NCBI GenBank assembly: GCA_910578815.1
Contig: CAJTSE010000002.1
Coordinates: 1 to 64,000, forward strand
Source: an uncultured Acetatifactor sp.
GTDB taxonomy: Bacteria; Bacillota; Clostridia; Lachnospirales; Lachnospiraceae
Reading direction: 5' to 3'
Length of the DNA: 64,000 nucleotides
The notes beneath the pieces are model-generated. The model was not told the origin of the DNA. It made no database searches and was given only the letters and a program-made list of their open reading frames with translations. Below are positions 8,505-17,669 of the stretch, piece after piece (the stretch's first letter is position 1; each line of letters begins with the position of its first letter). The position numbers and the translations under genes are program-made.

Positions 8505-10388
8505 TTAAACGCAAAAGTACTGATACCACATTTGAAATACAAAAAAGGCCCACACAAGATTCGTAAAATTTCTTCCGCTCAGCCTTCCTTTATCGTTATT
8601 CTTTAGATAATACTCTATCAGTTCCGTCACCCTTTCGGCACTAAATAAATCTTGCTTCTTCAAAAACTCTGAAGAGGCATATTCTAACAGTTTTTCCTTT
8701 AATGGACCCTTTAACCATTTTTCCATAGGTACTTCAAATCCTTTTTTAGGGCGGTCCAACAGTTCCCGTGGAATATAATCATACGCAATGTCCTTTAAAA
8801 GATATTTAAGTGTTGCCTTTTTATATTTTATGCCAGTGGGTATTCTCAGGGCATACTCCATCAGTCTGACATCCAGCAGCGGACATCTTGCCTCCAATGA
8901 ATATTTCATCGTTGCTCTGTCTACCTTTGTTAAATAGTCATCCGGTAAGCAGAAATTAATATCCAGCAGCATATTCCTTGTCATCCAATCGCTGACGCCA
9001 TACTCCTGCTCAACCATATGCTTTATTTCCTGCCTCTCCCCTTTTACTAAGGTATTGGCAAGTTCAATATAATTCTCACCGCCGATTTGAGTCTGACAGC
9101 ATGGATTGCTGTTCTGCAAAATAGCTTTTACTCTAAAAGGAAACTTTTTATAAAACCCGCTATTCTGCCAGCAACCTTTCGGCCCTCTCAATATCTTAGC
9201 CAACGGCTCTAATAATTGTGCCTGATGTGCATGAATATATCGCGGATAACCACAAAAAAACTCATCTCCGCCATCTCCCGTTAGCGCTACTGTCACCTGC
9301 TCTCTTGCAAGCTTAGCCACAAGCATAGAAGGTATCTGAGAGGAATCAGAAAATGGTTCATCATAATATTTTGGCAGATCTTCAAGCATATTGAATAATT
9401 CTTTCTCCCCCACATACAATTCCGTATGATCGGTACCCAGATATGACGCAATCTCCTTTGCAAAAGGTGCCTCATCCTTTTCCCTTTCGAAAAAACCTAT
9501 GGAGAACGTTTTTATTGGGTCACACTTTTGCTTTTGGGCAACAGCTGTCACCAGAGAAGAATCAATACCACCACTTAAAAAAGCGCCTACCGGTACATCT
9601 GCTGCCAACCGGTCCTTTATTGCCTCATTGATTAAATGATCTGTATCTTTTTTAATCTTCTCATAGGAATCCGTTATCCTGCCCCCGTCATGATACTTCT
9701 GTATCGAACTCCAGTATTGAAAAATCTTGCATTTCCCATGTACAAATTCCAAAAAGCAACCCGGTCTCAACTTATAAGTGTTAATAAAAATGCTCTTTTC
9801 GCCTCTGATACAGCCATAGTGTAAATATCCCGCCAGCACAGTTCTGTCAATTATCTTTTCAAATCCAGGATACATCATAATTGCTTTTAATTCAGATGCA
9901 AAAACAATCTCATCACCATTGAGAAAATAGTACAATGGCTTTTTCCCAATCCTATCCCTAGCGAGAATAAGCCGCTCATCTCTGTGGTCATACAGCGCAA
10001 TCGCAAACATTCCCTGCAGGTGTTCTAAAAATTGATCACCCCATTTTAAGTAAGATGCCAATATCACCTCCGTATCAGTATTGGTTTTAAACATAAAGTC
10101 TTTTAATTGATTTTTCAATCGGGTATAGTTGTAAATTTCTCCATTAAACACTACCGTCAATATGGTATGACCTTCCTGATCAATACAGCTCATTGGTTGA
10201 TGCCCCGCTATTGATAAATCTATTACCGACAGCCTTCGGTGCCCAAATCCAATATTATAACCATCCTTTGCTGTCCATTGCAATATACCTGCATCGTCAG
10301 GCCCTCTATGGCTCATGACATTATTCAATGCTTTGAGTTCCTGCTCCGTTATTCTTTTCGTTGAAATAAATCCACATATACCACACAT
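8505..10388 (-). CDS. asnB: Glutamine-dependent asparagine synthase-type amidotransferase
   Basis: The 627-residue protein begins MCGICGF, so Cys2 is the glutaminase nucleophile of the N-terminal class II amidotransferase domain. The C-terminal half has the ATP pyrophosphatase loop SGGIDSS. I placed the start at the ATG at 10388 because processed Cys2 must be near the N-terminus; the open frame runs seven codons further upstream. In most genomes AsnB makes asparagine. Inside polysaccharide clusters, relatives such as WbpS of Pseudomonas aeruginosa O6 amidate uronic acids, and the WbpO/WbpP pair encoded immediately downstream makes amidation of GalNAcA an attractive role. That role is inference; the domains are certain. 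Confidence 0.9.
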   Translation of the reverse strand: MCGICGFISTKRITEQELKALNNVMSHRGPDDAGILQWTAKDGYNIGFGHRRLSVIDLSIAGHQPMSCIDQEGHTILTVVFNGEIYNYTRLKNQLKDFMFKTNTDTEVILASYLKWGDQFLEHLQGMFAIALYDHRDERLILARDRIGKKPLYYFLNGDEIVFASELKAIMMYPGFEKIIDRTVLAGYLHYGCIRGEKSIFINTYKLRPGCFLEFVHGKCKIFQYWSSIQKYHDGGRITDSYEKIKKDTDHLINEAIKDRLAADVPVGAFLSGGIDSSLVTAVAQKQKCDPIKTFSIGFFEREKDEAPFAKEIASYLGTDHTELYVGEKELFNMLEDLPKYYDEPFSDSSQIPSMLVAKLAREQVTVALTGDGGDEFFCGYPRYIHAHQAQLLEPLAKILRGPKGCWQNSGFYKKFPFRVKAILQNSNPCCQTQIGGENYIELANTLVKGERQEIKHMVEQEYGVSDWMTRNMLLDINFCLPDDYLTKVDRATMKYSLEARCPLLDVRLMEYALRIPTGIKYKKATLKYLLKDIAYDYIPRELLDRPKKGFEVPMEKWLKGPLKEKLLEYASSEFLKKQDLFSAERVTELIEYYLKNNDKGRLSGRNFTNLVWAFFVFQMWYQYFCV

Positions 10389-10405
10389 ATTCGACTGCCA
10401 CCCGT

Positions 10406-12913
10406 TCAACCCCTGTTGCTTTCAGCACGTTCTCGTAGCTGTGCATAAAACTCGCTTCTTCTTGCCGTTAATACACTGTCTGTATATTTACGGGCATTAT
10501 CCAATCCCTTCGTACTCATCTCTTCCAACTCCTGCGGATTATCTATCAGTCTCGAAACAAGCTCTGTAAATCCTTCCACATCATCAGGCTGCCTTAAATA
10601 CTTTTCTTCCACCAGTTCAGGGATTCCGCCTACCGGTGTAGAAATAACAGGTAAACCTACTGCCTGCGCTTCTATAATACATCTGGGCAGACCTTCACTC
10701 TTTGTAGGAAACAACATTAAATCACTTTTTCTTACTTCATCCAGCAATTCCTGTCTGTTTGCTATTCTTCCGGTAAAAATGACATTATTCTGCAGCCCTA
10801 ATTCTTCGACTGTCCTTTTTAAATCATCTGTCATCTTCCCTTCTCCGATAAACTTGATTTGAATGTTTCTTCCTGCCTTTACTAACTTTTCAACAACTTT
10901 GATTGTCGTATAATGTCCCTTGGAAGGATTTTCTATCGCATTTGTTACATGCACTAAAACAAACGGCCTTACGGGTATGTCACCATATTTTTTTACCTCG
11001 CCTATCATACTATCATCTAATACAATAGACGAATAAAAAGATTCAAATTTGTTTCCTGATAATTTCAGGCTTTTCCCAGACGGATATAAACTCTGCAAAT
11101 ATTTTTCTGTTACATAGCTGGCCCCATCAGCCTTTTTACACATATATTTAAGCAATCCAACGTTTATTTTGTTTAATACACCTGTTACTGTCTTATTATG
11201 CAGAGGGTCAGAAGTCACCTCCACCACATAAGGAAGATCATATTTATTAAAAAAGAAAATATAATAACTCTCCATTTGTGGAACTCTGTATACAATACAA
11301 TCGCTTTCCTGTGCAGCATTTTCTGCCAGCTTTTTTAGTACACAAAATTTTTTTAATAATCCGGATAAGCCTTTAAATTCCGGCAATTCATGTACCAAAA
11401 CCTTTTCACCTGACACCTTCATTGCACCACTGTCTAATTTATCAGATTTTTGGCACCTGGCGACAACTTTCACCTCATCAAATACCTGCAGGTATCTCTT
11501 AAAGAAGTCATAGTCATATACTGTAGTTGTATAATACTCGCCTTCCTTTGTTTTAACCATATGCGCACATGTGACAACCAAAACACGCATTCTTTCCTTC
11601 TGTTTCTCTGTTGATACATTTGTCTTTTGATTTTCTTTACTTAAATTTACAAATATTCCAATATTAATAAATACAATAAACACTACAGCGGCATTGCAAA
11701 AAATAGGTTGTACAAAAGCATACATGAAACTAACCAGCAGCAGAAGGAAATAGCAAATCAGTAAATATGTATTACGCATTTTACAAATAGATATTAATCC
11801 CCACAGCAAAATTAACCCCATCAGCAATACACCAGCTATTCCCACCGCCTGCATATACTCCAGCAAAAAATTGTGAGGCAGGATCATTGCTGAGTTACCT
11901 GTACTGTAGGTTACTTCATATTGACATAATCCCACTCCAAAGATAGGGTTTTTCTTAATATCCTGCCACGCTGCCTTCCAGACTTCAGAACGTGCATGCA
12001 GGCTGTCCTTCGAAGCACTCTTTTCATAATACGCAAAACGATCCTGATCATTTACAATATAGCCGTTATCGTCTACTTCGTACTCCTTTTTTTCTTCAAT
12101 CTCATCGCTGGCAACCGTATTTTCCCAGAATATTCTGGTAAACATTCCATGTGAAGTCGGATATATAATCGCAAGGCTAAGTGCAGCAAATAATACCGGA
12201 AGCAATATCACCCTGAAGTTCCATTTTTTTTCTTTTATTACTATTAATGCCTCTCCACACAAAATACATAAAATTATAGTTACTGTGTTAGCTTTTCCCC
12301 CTAAAATGTTCACATAACAAAACAACATGGAAAAAATATAGACAGCACGTATAAGATCCAAAGTCCTTTTATCCCGCCTATTCTTTGTGCATACACGATA
12401 CCCCAAAATTACACTGTACTGTATGCACAGAAACATCAGTCTAATGGCAGCATTCTGATAGATCCAATACGCCCATTTTCCCCAGCTTGGTGCTAATAAT
12501 ACAGCAATTACAGCAAATATGACAGAATATATCAAATATAGTTTTTTGATATTTAAACCCCTTATTAGCAAAACAAGCAGAATAACAAAAGCAAAAATGT
12601 CTGCCTTAATTACTAATATGCTTTTCATTTCAAAAGCATTGAAAATAATTCTATAGCCATAGGTAATCACGCTGTATGCGCTGTATATTATACATAGTAT
12701 TAATATGGCTTTATTTTCCCGTACTTTTTCTTTTTCTTTAAACAACAGGCAGAGCAGATAAACACTTAAAAGCATTACCACCACTTCCGATCCGCAGATT
12801 GTCAAAACACCACTGTTTGTAAATGGTACCGGTATTGAAATCTGCAAACCGTTAAGCAGTAATATCATCGCAAAACATATCATCTCAAAATTAAATGCTT
12901 TTCTGTCGTTCAT
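10406..12913 (-). CDS. Wzy/O-antigen-ligase-like polymerase fused to a GT4 glycosyltransferase
   Basis: The 835-residue frame has two parts. Residues 1-441 are polytopic with a large loop (around 270-335) and the ligase-family pattern NPIFGVGL followed by LPHNFLLEYMQ. Residues 442-835 form a GT-B enzyme with a C-terminal glycosyltransferase group 1 domain (KSEGLPRCIIEAQAVGLPVI). No stop codon separates them. The second part starts at an internal methionine (ATG at 11590) preceded by GAAGG, so it may also be made on its own. The start codon overlaps the stop of the flippase gene (ATGA). The likely job is repeat-unit polymerisation plus addition of one sugar. A recent loss of the stop codon between two ancestral genes would explain the layout. 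Confidence 0.85.
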   Translation of the reverse strand: MNDRKAFNFEMICFAMILLLNGLQISIPVPFTNSGVLTICGSEVVVMLLSVYLLCLLFKEKEKVRENKAILILCIIYSAYSVITYGYRIIFNAFEMKSILVIKADIFAFVILLVLLIRGLNIKKLYLIYSVIFAVIAVLLAPSWGKWAYWIYQNAAIRLMFLCIQYSVILGYRVCTKNRRDKRTLDLIRAVYIFSMLFCYVNILGGKANTVTIILCILCGEALIVIKEKKWNFRVILLPVLFAALSLAIIYPTSHGMFTRIFWENTVASDEIEEKKEYEVDDNGYIVNDQDRFAYYEKSASKDSLHARSEVWKAAWQDIKKNPIFGVGLCQYEVTYSTGNSAMILPHNFLLEYMQAVGIAGVLLMGLILLWGLISICKMRNTYLLICYFLLLLVSFMYAFVQPIFCNAAVVFIVFINIGIFVNLSKENQKTNVSTEKQKERMRVLVVTCAHMVKTKEGEYYTTTVYDYDFFKRYLQVFDEVKVVARCQKSDKLDSGAMKVSGEKVLVHELPEFKGLSGLLKKFCVLKKLAENAAQESDCIVYRVPQMESYYIFFFNKYDLPYVVEVTSDPLHNKTVTGVLNKINVGLLKYMCKKADGASYVTEKYLQSLYPSGKSLKLSGNKFESFYSSIVLDDSMIGEVKKYGDIPVRPFVLVHVTNAIENPSKGHYTTIKVVEKLVKAGRNIQIKFIGEGKMTDDLKRTVEELGLQNNVIFTGRIANRQELLDEVRKSDLMLFPTKSEGLPRCIIEAQAVGLPVISTPVGGIPELVEEKYLRQPDDVEGFTELVSRLIDNPQELEEMSTKGLDNARKYTDSVLTARRSEFYAQLRERAESNRG

Positions 12914-14430
12914 TTCCCATTCACCCTCAAGCTATTTTCTTTAATATCTTTCTTTATTCCCAATAAAAATAATAATAGTGCATAAATACCCGTTCCCAGC
13001 AATGCTCCAAAAACAATTACCATTAAGTTACTAATTATATTGGATGATATATTGAAGTTTGAAATTATCACTTTGGTCCCAACAATAACCAAGACCATAA
13101 ATGCACCTGAAAAAAAGGTCTTTAACAAGACCTTTCCAAACCTTACATCATAGCTGCTTTTTTTTAATTTTATAATTAAATAGAGCATCATATATACTGC
13201 TGAAATACTTGTAGCCAATGCCAAGCCTCTATATCCCCATACTCTGATAAATATAAAATTTAAACAAATATTAAGTAGAACCCCTGTGCAATAACAGATA
13301 ACTGTGTTTTTCACCTTACCAATAACATAGAATAACCGGTTCAACACTTCGCAGCATCCATTTCCCAATAAGCCAAGAGCATAAATTGCAAAAGAAGCAG
13401 CCGTTATACCGGCCATCTCCTTCTCAAAGGCACCACGTTCAAATATGACGCTAATAATTTCTTCTGATAAAATGACAGATAATAAAATAATTGGAATGAT
13501 TACAATGCACATAATCTTCATCGTCTTTTTAATATCCTGTTCCAGCTTTTCCTTATCATCACTTTCTGCAGATATGCGCGGATAAAGCACGCTCCCTACA
13601 GCTCCCGAAAAAACAGCGTTAAAAGACATACATAATAGATTAGCATATTTCATAGCAGAAACAGTACCTGTGTCCAGCGATGATGCAAGTGACCTGTCTA
13701 TCACACCGTTGATTTGTATGGCAATTTGACTTGCAAACATGGGGGCTGCCAGTAACAGCACTTTTCTTAGCTGCTCGTCCTTTTGATCAAACACAAATTG
13801 ATATTTTAGATTTCTTTTACAGGCAATAAAAAAGATTATAACAAACGGGACAAAAAGTGAAAGCAGAAAGCTGAATCCCAAGATATAAGGATTTTTGGTT
13901 CTTGAATAAAATGCAATTATCATAATACTATTTGAAAAAATAGATTGTATGGCAAAGGCAGAAAAACACTGTTTCAAATTTAGGAAACCATTTAATATAT
14001 GTATTCCATACAGGAAAAGGGAACTAAACAGCGCAAATAGTCCTATAATAATTGTATTCTTATATGTTTGGCCTGTATATCCCACAGCCAGCAGACTAAT
14101 CAATGGTTTGATTAAAACAATACATATCAAAATAATTACAAATATAACAACACTGCCTATATTCATAACATTAGAAGTATACCTGGAAAGCCGGCTGTCT
14201 TCTTTGATTTTTGCCCCTACAGGCACATATGCTACCATTATTGCGCCTGCAACTCCTACGAACAATACCTCTGACAACGAACTTCCAGTAATAAAGGCAT
14301 CGCTGATAGAAGATGCCCCATATATGTATGAAAGAATGATCTCTCTCAAGAAGCCAAATATTTTTGCTATTAAGGTTAAGACCATGAGTTTGGAAATACT
14401 TTTCCCGATTCCATTATATTTCTTCATCAT
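12910..14430 (-). CDS. MurJ/MviN-type flippase (repeat-unit exporter)
   Basis: The 506-residue integral membrane protein has about 14 hydrophobic segments and the MurJ-family N-terminal pattern FGFLREIILSYIYGAS followed by DAF. MurJ-type proteins of the MOP superfamily flip lipid-linked saccharides. Placed between glycosyltransferase and polymerase genes, this copy most likely serves as the Wzx-like exporter for undecaprenyl-linked repeat units rather than lipid II. It overlaps both neighbours by ATGA-type junctions, so translation is probably coupled. There are two possible starts, Met1 and Met2, adjacent to each other. Confidence 0.9.
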   Translation of the reverse strand: MMKKYNGIGKSISKLMVLTLIAKIFGFLREIILSYIYGASSISDAFITGSSLSEVLFVGVAGAIMVAYVPVGAKIKEDSRLSRYTSNVMNIGSVVIFVIILICIVLIKPLISLLAVGYTGQTYKNTIIIGLFALFSSLFLYGIHILNGFLNLKQCFSAFAIQSIFSNSIMIIAFYSRTKNPYILGFSFLLSLFVPFVIIFFIACKRNLKYQFVFDQKDEQLRKVLLLAAPMFASQIAIQINGVIDRSLASSLDTGTVSAMKYANLLCMSFNAVFSGAVGSVLYPRISAESDDKEKLEQDIKKTMKIMCIVIIPIILLSVILSEEIISVIFERGAFEKEMAGITAASFAIYALGLLGNGCCEVLNRLFYVIGKVKNTVICYCTGVLLNICLNFIFIRVWGYRGLALATSISAVYMMLYLIIKLKKSSYDVRFGKVLLKTFFSGAFMVLVIVGTKVIISNFNISSNIISNLMVIVFGALLGTGIYALLLFLLGIKKDIKENSLRVNGK

Positions 14431-15629
14431 CGTTGCAACATGCCTTTCACAAACTCAATAAACCTGCGTACCTGATTGGCTCCAGATGCTTTTTGTAAAA
14501 CAAATCCTCTTGCACTTTTTCCAAAAGAATCCAGCTCCGACTGTTCCTTGTCCAAAAGAAAACAGATGTCTTTACTCATCTCGTCTGCACTGTACGTATC
14601 TGCATAATACAAATGCTGATAGTAATCCTCTCCTATTCCTTCCACTCTGGTCGTATATACTGGTGTCCCCGACAGCATATAATCAAACATCTTTCCAGGA
14701 AAACAATACTTCGTATATTCTTCCTTGGGGTCCCGCAAATTTATCAACAGCCTTGCCTGCTGCTCAAGCTCTATGACCTCATCATGAGAGCAAAAGCCAA
14801 AATACTTTATTCTATTATCCCTTTCAGAAAAATCACGTACTTTATCTTCCATTTCACCTTTTCCGCAAATCCATAATTCAACATCTTGTCTGTTTATTCT
14901 TGAAAATGTATCCAGTATTTTTTCAATACCATATTTTTTGTGCAGACTTCCCGCATACATAACTGCATTTTTTTTATCCTTCCCAGTCTGTATCCTATCT
15001 ACCGATTCACAAATTCCTTCCAGTACCATATCCGGCTTTTTATGCAGAGCATTCATTTTTTCTGCCATTTTTCCACTGACATAAATGAATCCATCATATT
15101 TCTCTGCAAGTATTTTTGTTATCTTTATATATGGCTTAACCAACATTCTCTTGAACGGATTCATATGTGCAAGTACAGAATCCGAATACAAATCGTCAGT
15201 CATATCCTGCGTATATGTCAGTGACACAGCCTTTTTCTTGGCTAAATTTACTGCCATTGATACAGGTAAATAGTTGTTCAGTGCTACCAGAATAGCATCA
15301 TTTTCCCCACGACTATCCTTTACCCATTTCCTGATAATGCGATATGCACTCATAAACCTTGATATTTCCTGGAAAACAGGAAGATTCCAATAGGAAAGAT
15401 AGCTGTACTGATTGTCTAGCGCTTCAAACCGGACAAACCTTGACGGACTTTCACCATATTTATATGGTATCAAACAGCATACCTCCACATCTACCCCATG
15501 GTTCTTTAATCCCTGAATAAACTCCCTTGATTGCACGATAGCACCCACACATGTAGAGTAATAGTCCAATTTTTGAACATCACCTAGATACTTTTCTTCA
15601 GGGCAATAGCAAAAATAGAGTACCCTCAT
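14427..15629 (-). CDS. GT4-family glycosyltransferase
   Basis: The 400-residue protein has a GT-B layout. The N-terminal acceptor domain starts MRVLYFCYCPEEK, and the C-terminal donor domain has VMYAGSLHKKYGIEKIL near residue 225 and a KMFDYMLSGTPVY segment near 325, both typical of glycosyltransferase group 1 enzymes. No membrane segment is seen, so it should act at the cytoplasmic face on lipid-linked intermediates. Donor and linkage cannot be read from the sequence. The stop overlaps the flippase start. Confidence 0.85.
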   Translation of the reverse strand: MRVLYFCYCPEEKYLGDVQKLDYYSTCVGAIVQSREFIQGLKNHGVDVEVCCLIPYKYGESPSRFVRFEALDNQYSYLSYWNLPVFQEISRFMSAYRIIRKWVKDSRGENDAILVALNNYLPVSMAVNLAKKKAVSLTYTQDMTDDLYSDSVLAHMNPFKRMLVKPYIKITKILAEKYDGFIYVSGKMAEKMNALHKKPDMVLEGICESVDRIQTGKDKKNAVMYAGSLHKKYGIEKILDTFSRINRQDVELWICGKGEMEDKVRDFSERDNRIKYFGFCSHDEVIELEQQARLLINLRDPKEEYTKYCFPGKMFDYMLSGTPVYTTRVEGIGEDYYQHLYYADTYSADEMSKDICFLLDKEQSELDSFGKSARGFVLQKASGANQVRRFIEFVKGMLQR

Positions 15630-15653
15630 TTTATGTCTCCAATCAGAATACAG

Positions 15654-16793
15654 CTAATCAGCCTTTCTCCACACCATCTTGTTTATAATCCCTGCATAAC
15701 TCTGAATTATCTTTACTACCTTAGTGCTCACATTTTCATCCGTATATGCAGACACTGCCGATCCTTCATCCCCATTCCTGTGCAAAGAAACAGCTAAATC
15801 TACTGCTTGAAGCACTTGTTCAGTTGTAATACCCCCTATGGTAAACACGCCCTTTTCCATAGCTTCCGGGCGCTCTGTACTGGTTCTCACCGATACTGCA
15901 GGGAAATGATAATAAGCAGCTTCCTCCGGTATGGTTCCACTGTCAGACACCACACAATAGGCATTTTGCTGCAATTTATTATAATCAAAAAATCCCAATG
16001 GCTGATGCCGTATGACACGCTCATCAAACTGCCATCCCCTCTGCTCTATAAATTTCCTGCTCCTGGGATGGCATGAATAAAGTACAGGCATATCGTATAC
16101 TTTGGCCATTGTATTTACTGCTTCCATTAAAGAAAAAAAATTGCTTTCTATATCTATATTCTCTTCTCTATGAGCAGACAAAAGAATGTAATTACCTGTC
16201 TTTAATCCAAGGACCTCCAGTATTGTACTTGCCTCAATCTTGTCTGCCGCTTGATGAAGCACCTCCGCCATCGGTGACCCCACCACATAGGTATATTCCG
16301 GCTTCACTCCTGCCTCAAGAATATAGTGCCTTGCCTGCTCTGAGTAACACAAATTAACATCACTGGTCACATCCACGATCCTGCGAATCACTTCTTCCGG
16401 TAAGTTTTCATCTTTACATCTGTTTCCTGCTTCCATGTGAAAAACAGGTATCTTCAGCCTCTTTGCAGCAATAACACAAAGACAGGAATTGGTATCACCA
16501 AGAACAATAATGCCATCCGGACGTACCTGCTGCATCAGCTCATATGACTTTGCGATCACATTTCCCATTGTCTGGCCAAGATTCTCTCCCACAACCTCAA
16601 GATAATAATCTGGCTCTCTAAGGCCCAACTCTTCAAAAAAGACTTTATTTAAACAATAGTCATAATTTTGTCCAGTATGTACAAGAATATGGTCAAAGTA
16701 CATATCACACTTTTTTATAATTGCTGACATTTTTATGATTTCAGGCCTTGTCCCTACAATGGTCATCAATCGAAGTTTCTTTATCTTTTCCAT
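15654..16793 (-). CDS. UDP-HexNAc 2-epimerase (WecB/CapG/WbvD family)
   Basis: The 379-residue enzyme of the non-hydrolysing UDP-GlcNAc 2-epimerase family starts with VGTRPEIIKM and has AHREEN (around residue 208), HPRS and a DSGTIPEEA substrate loop. Together with the two upstream genes (FnlA-like dehydratase/epimerase and RmlD-like reductase) it completes a three-step route from UDP-GlcNAc to a UDP-N-acetyl-L-6-deoxyhexosamine. In that setting this family epimerises C2 of the L-sugar, as CapG/FnlC (L-FucNAc) or WbvD (L-QuiNAc) do. It is less likely to make UDP-ManNAc. Confidence 0.88.
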   Translation of the reverse strand: MEKIKKLRLMTIVGTRPEIIKMSAIIKKCDMYFDHILVHTGQNYDYCLNKVFFEELGLREPDYYLEVVGENLGQTMGNVIAKSYELMQQVRPDGIIVLGDTNSCLCVIAAKRLKIPVFHMEAGNRCKDENLPEEVIRRIVDVTSDVNLCYSEQARHYILEAGVKPEYTYVVGSPMAEVLHQAADKIEASTILEVLGLKTGNYILLSAHREENIDIESNFFSLMEAVNTMAKVYDMPVLYSCHPRSRKFIEQRGWQFDERVIRHQPLGFFDYNKLQQNAYCVVSDSGTIPEEAAYYHFPAVSVRTSTERPEAMEKGVFTIGGITTEQVLQAVDLAVSLHRNGDEGSAVSAYTDENVSTKVVKIIQSYAGIINKMVWRKAD

Positions 16794-16811
16794 TTGACTT
16801 TCATCCTCTGG

Positions 16812-17669
16812 TTATATATCATAATGTGGATAAAGATCCTTATGTTTTCTCATCCACTCCCCTAATTCCCCTATCATCGTTTCGTAATCAGGAATCATAT
16901 AGTCAAATCCGTCATACTTTGTTCTGATAAGCGATTTGTCCCTTGTAACTCCATCTATGGGCCGAATATCTATTGGTTCCCTGCGCAAATACTTATTAAA
17001 CAGCATTAATAATTCGTATTTGCTGATACTTCCATTAGGCACAGCATTATACAAGCCATGGGCTCTGTTCTTTGCTGCTTTTTCCATCGTTTTAGCAAGC
17101 TGCAACGTAGTCTGGCCGCTCCATATGGCCCCTGTAAAACCATTTACAGGACCCTTTTGGCTCATAAACCAGTTTAATAATCCGATGCCTTTTTCTTTTA
17201 TGTCAGGCCCAACAATCGAATTTCTCAAAGTAATATTTTTCTCATCCTTTAATTCACCCATCGCCTTTGACCTGTCATAAAAAAGCCTGCCATCTGGAAT
17301 GGAATCTTCCGTGTAATTGCCCTTTTCCCCTGAAAAAACACAATCAGTACTCATGTGAATAACCTGAGTGTCTATGTTCTCAGTTATCTTCGCCAAAAAA
17401 TGAGGCAAATATCCATTAAGAAGAACTGCCATTGGGTGATCACTTTCTGCATACTGATTTAACAGCCCAATACAGTTTATGACAGAATCATATTTCCCAT
17501 TGACAACAGTATTCTTTAACTGCTCAAAGTTAACAGCATCTCCAATAACCGTATCCAAAAATCTGGACGCTTGCCGTGCGAATCCGGTTACATGATGACC
17601 TTGTTCCTTTAAATACAGCGAAATCATATGACCTGCCATGCCATTACAGCCGATTACCAAAAATTTCAT
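16812..17669 (-). CDS. RmlD-like SDR reductase for a UDP-L-6-deoxyhexosamine
   Basis: This 285-residue enzyme has a Rossmann start (VIGCNGMAGHMI), STDCVFSG, and a YDRSKAMGE segment with the Tyr/Lys pair. It resembles RmlD-type 4-ketoreductases. It lacks the C-terminal cupin domain found in CapF/FnlB of the L-FucNAc pathway. A reductase of this type next to a FnlA-like enzyme and a C2-epimerase fits the WbvB-WbvR-WbvD route to UDP-L-RhaNAc and UDP-L-QuiNAc. The choice between L-FucNAc and L-QuiNAc is inference from the missing domain. The start overlaps the preceding stop (ATGA). Confidence 0.85.
   Translation of the reverse strand: MKFLVIGCNGMAGHMISLYLKEQGHHVTGFARQASRFLDTVIGDAVNFEQLKNTVVNGKYDSVINCIGLLNQYAESDHPMAVLLNGYLPHFLAKITENIDTQVIHMSTDCVFSGEKGNYTEDSIPDGRLFYDRSKAMGELKDEKNITLRNSIVGPDIKEKGIGLLNWFMSQKGPVNGFTGAIWSGQTTLQLAKTMEKAAKNRAHGLYNAVPNGSISKYELLMLFNKYLRREPIDIRPIDGVTRDKSLIRTKYDGFDYMIPDYETMIGELGEWMRKHKDLYPHYDI

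Noticed and set aside
16812..17669. Naming the SDR gene capF/fnlB
   Set aside because: The C-terminal cupin domain of CapF is absent, so the name would be misleading.
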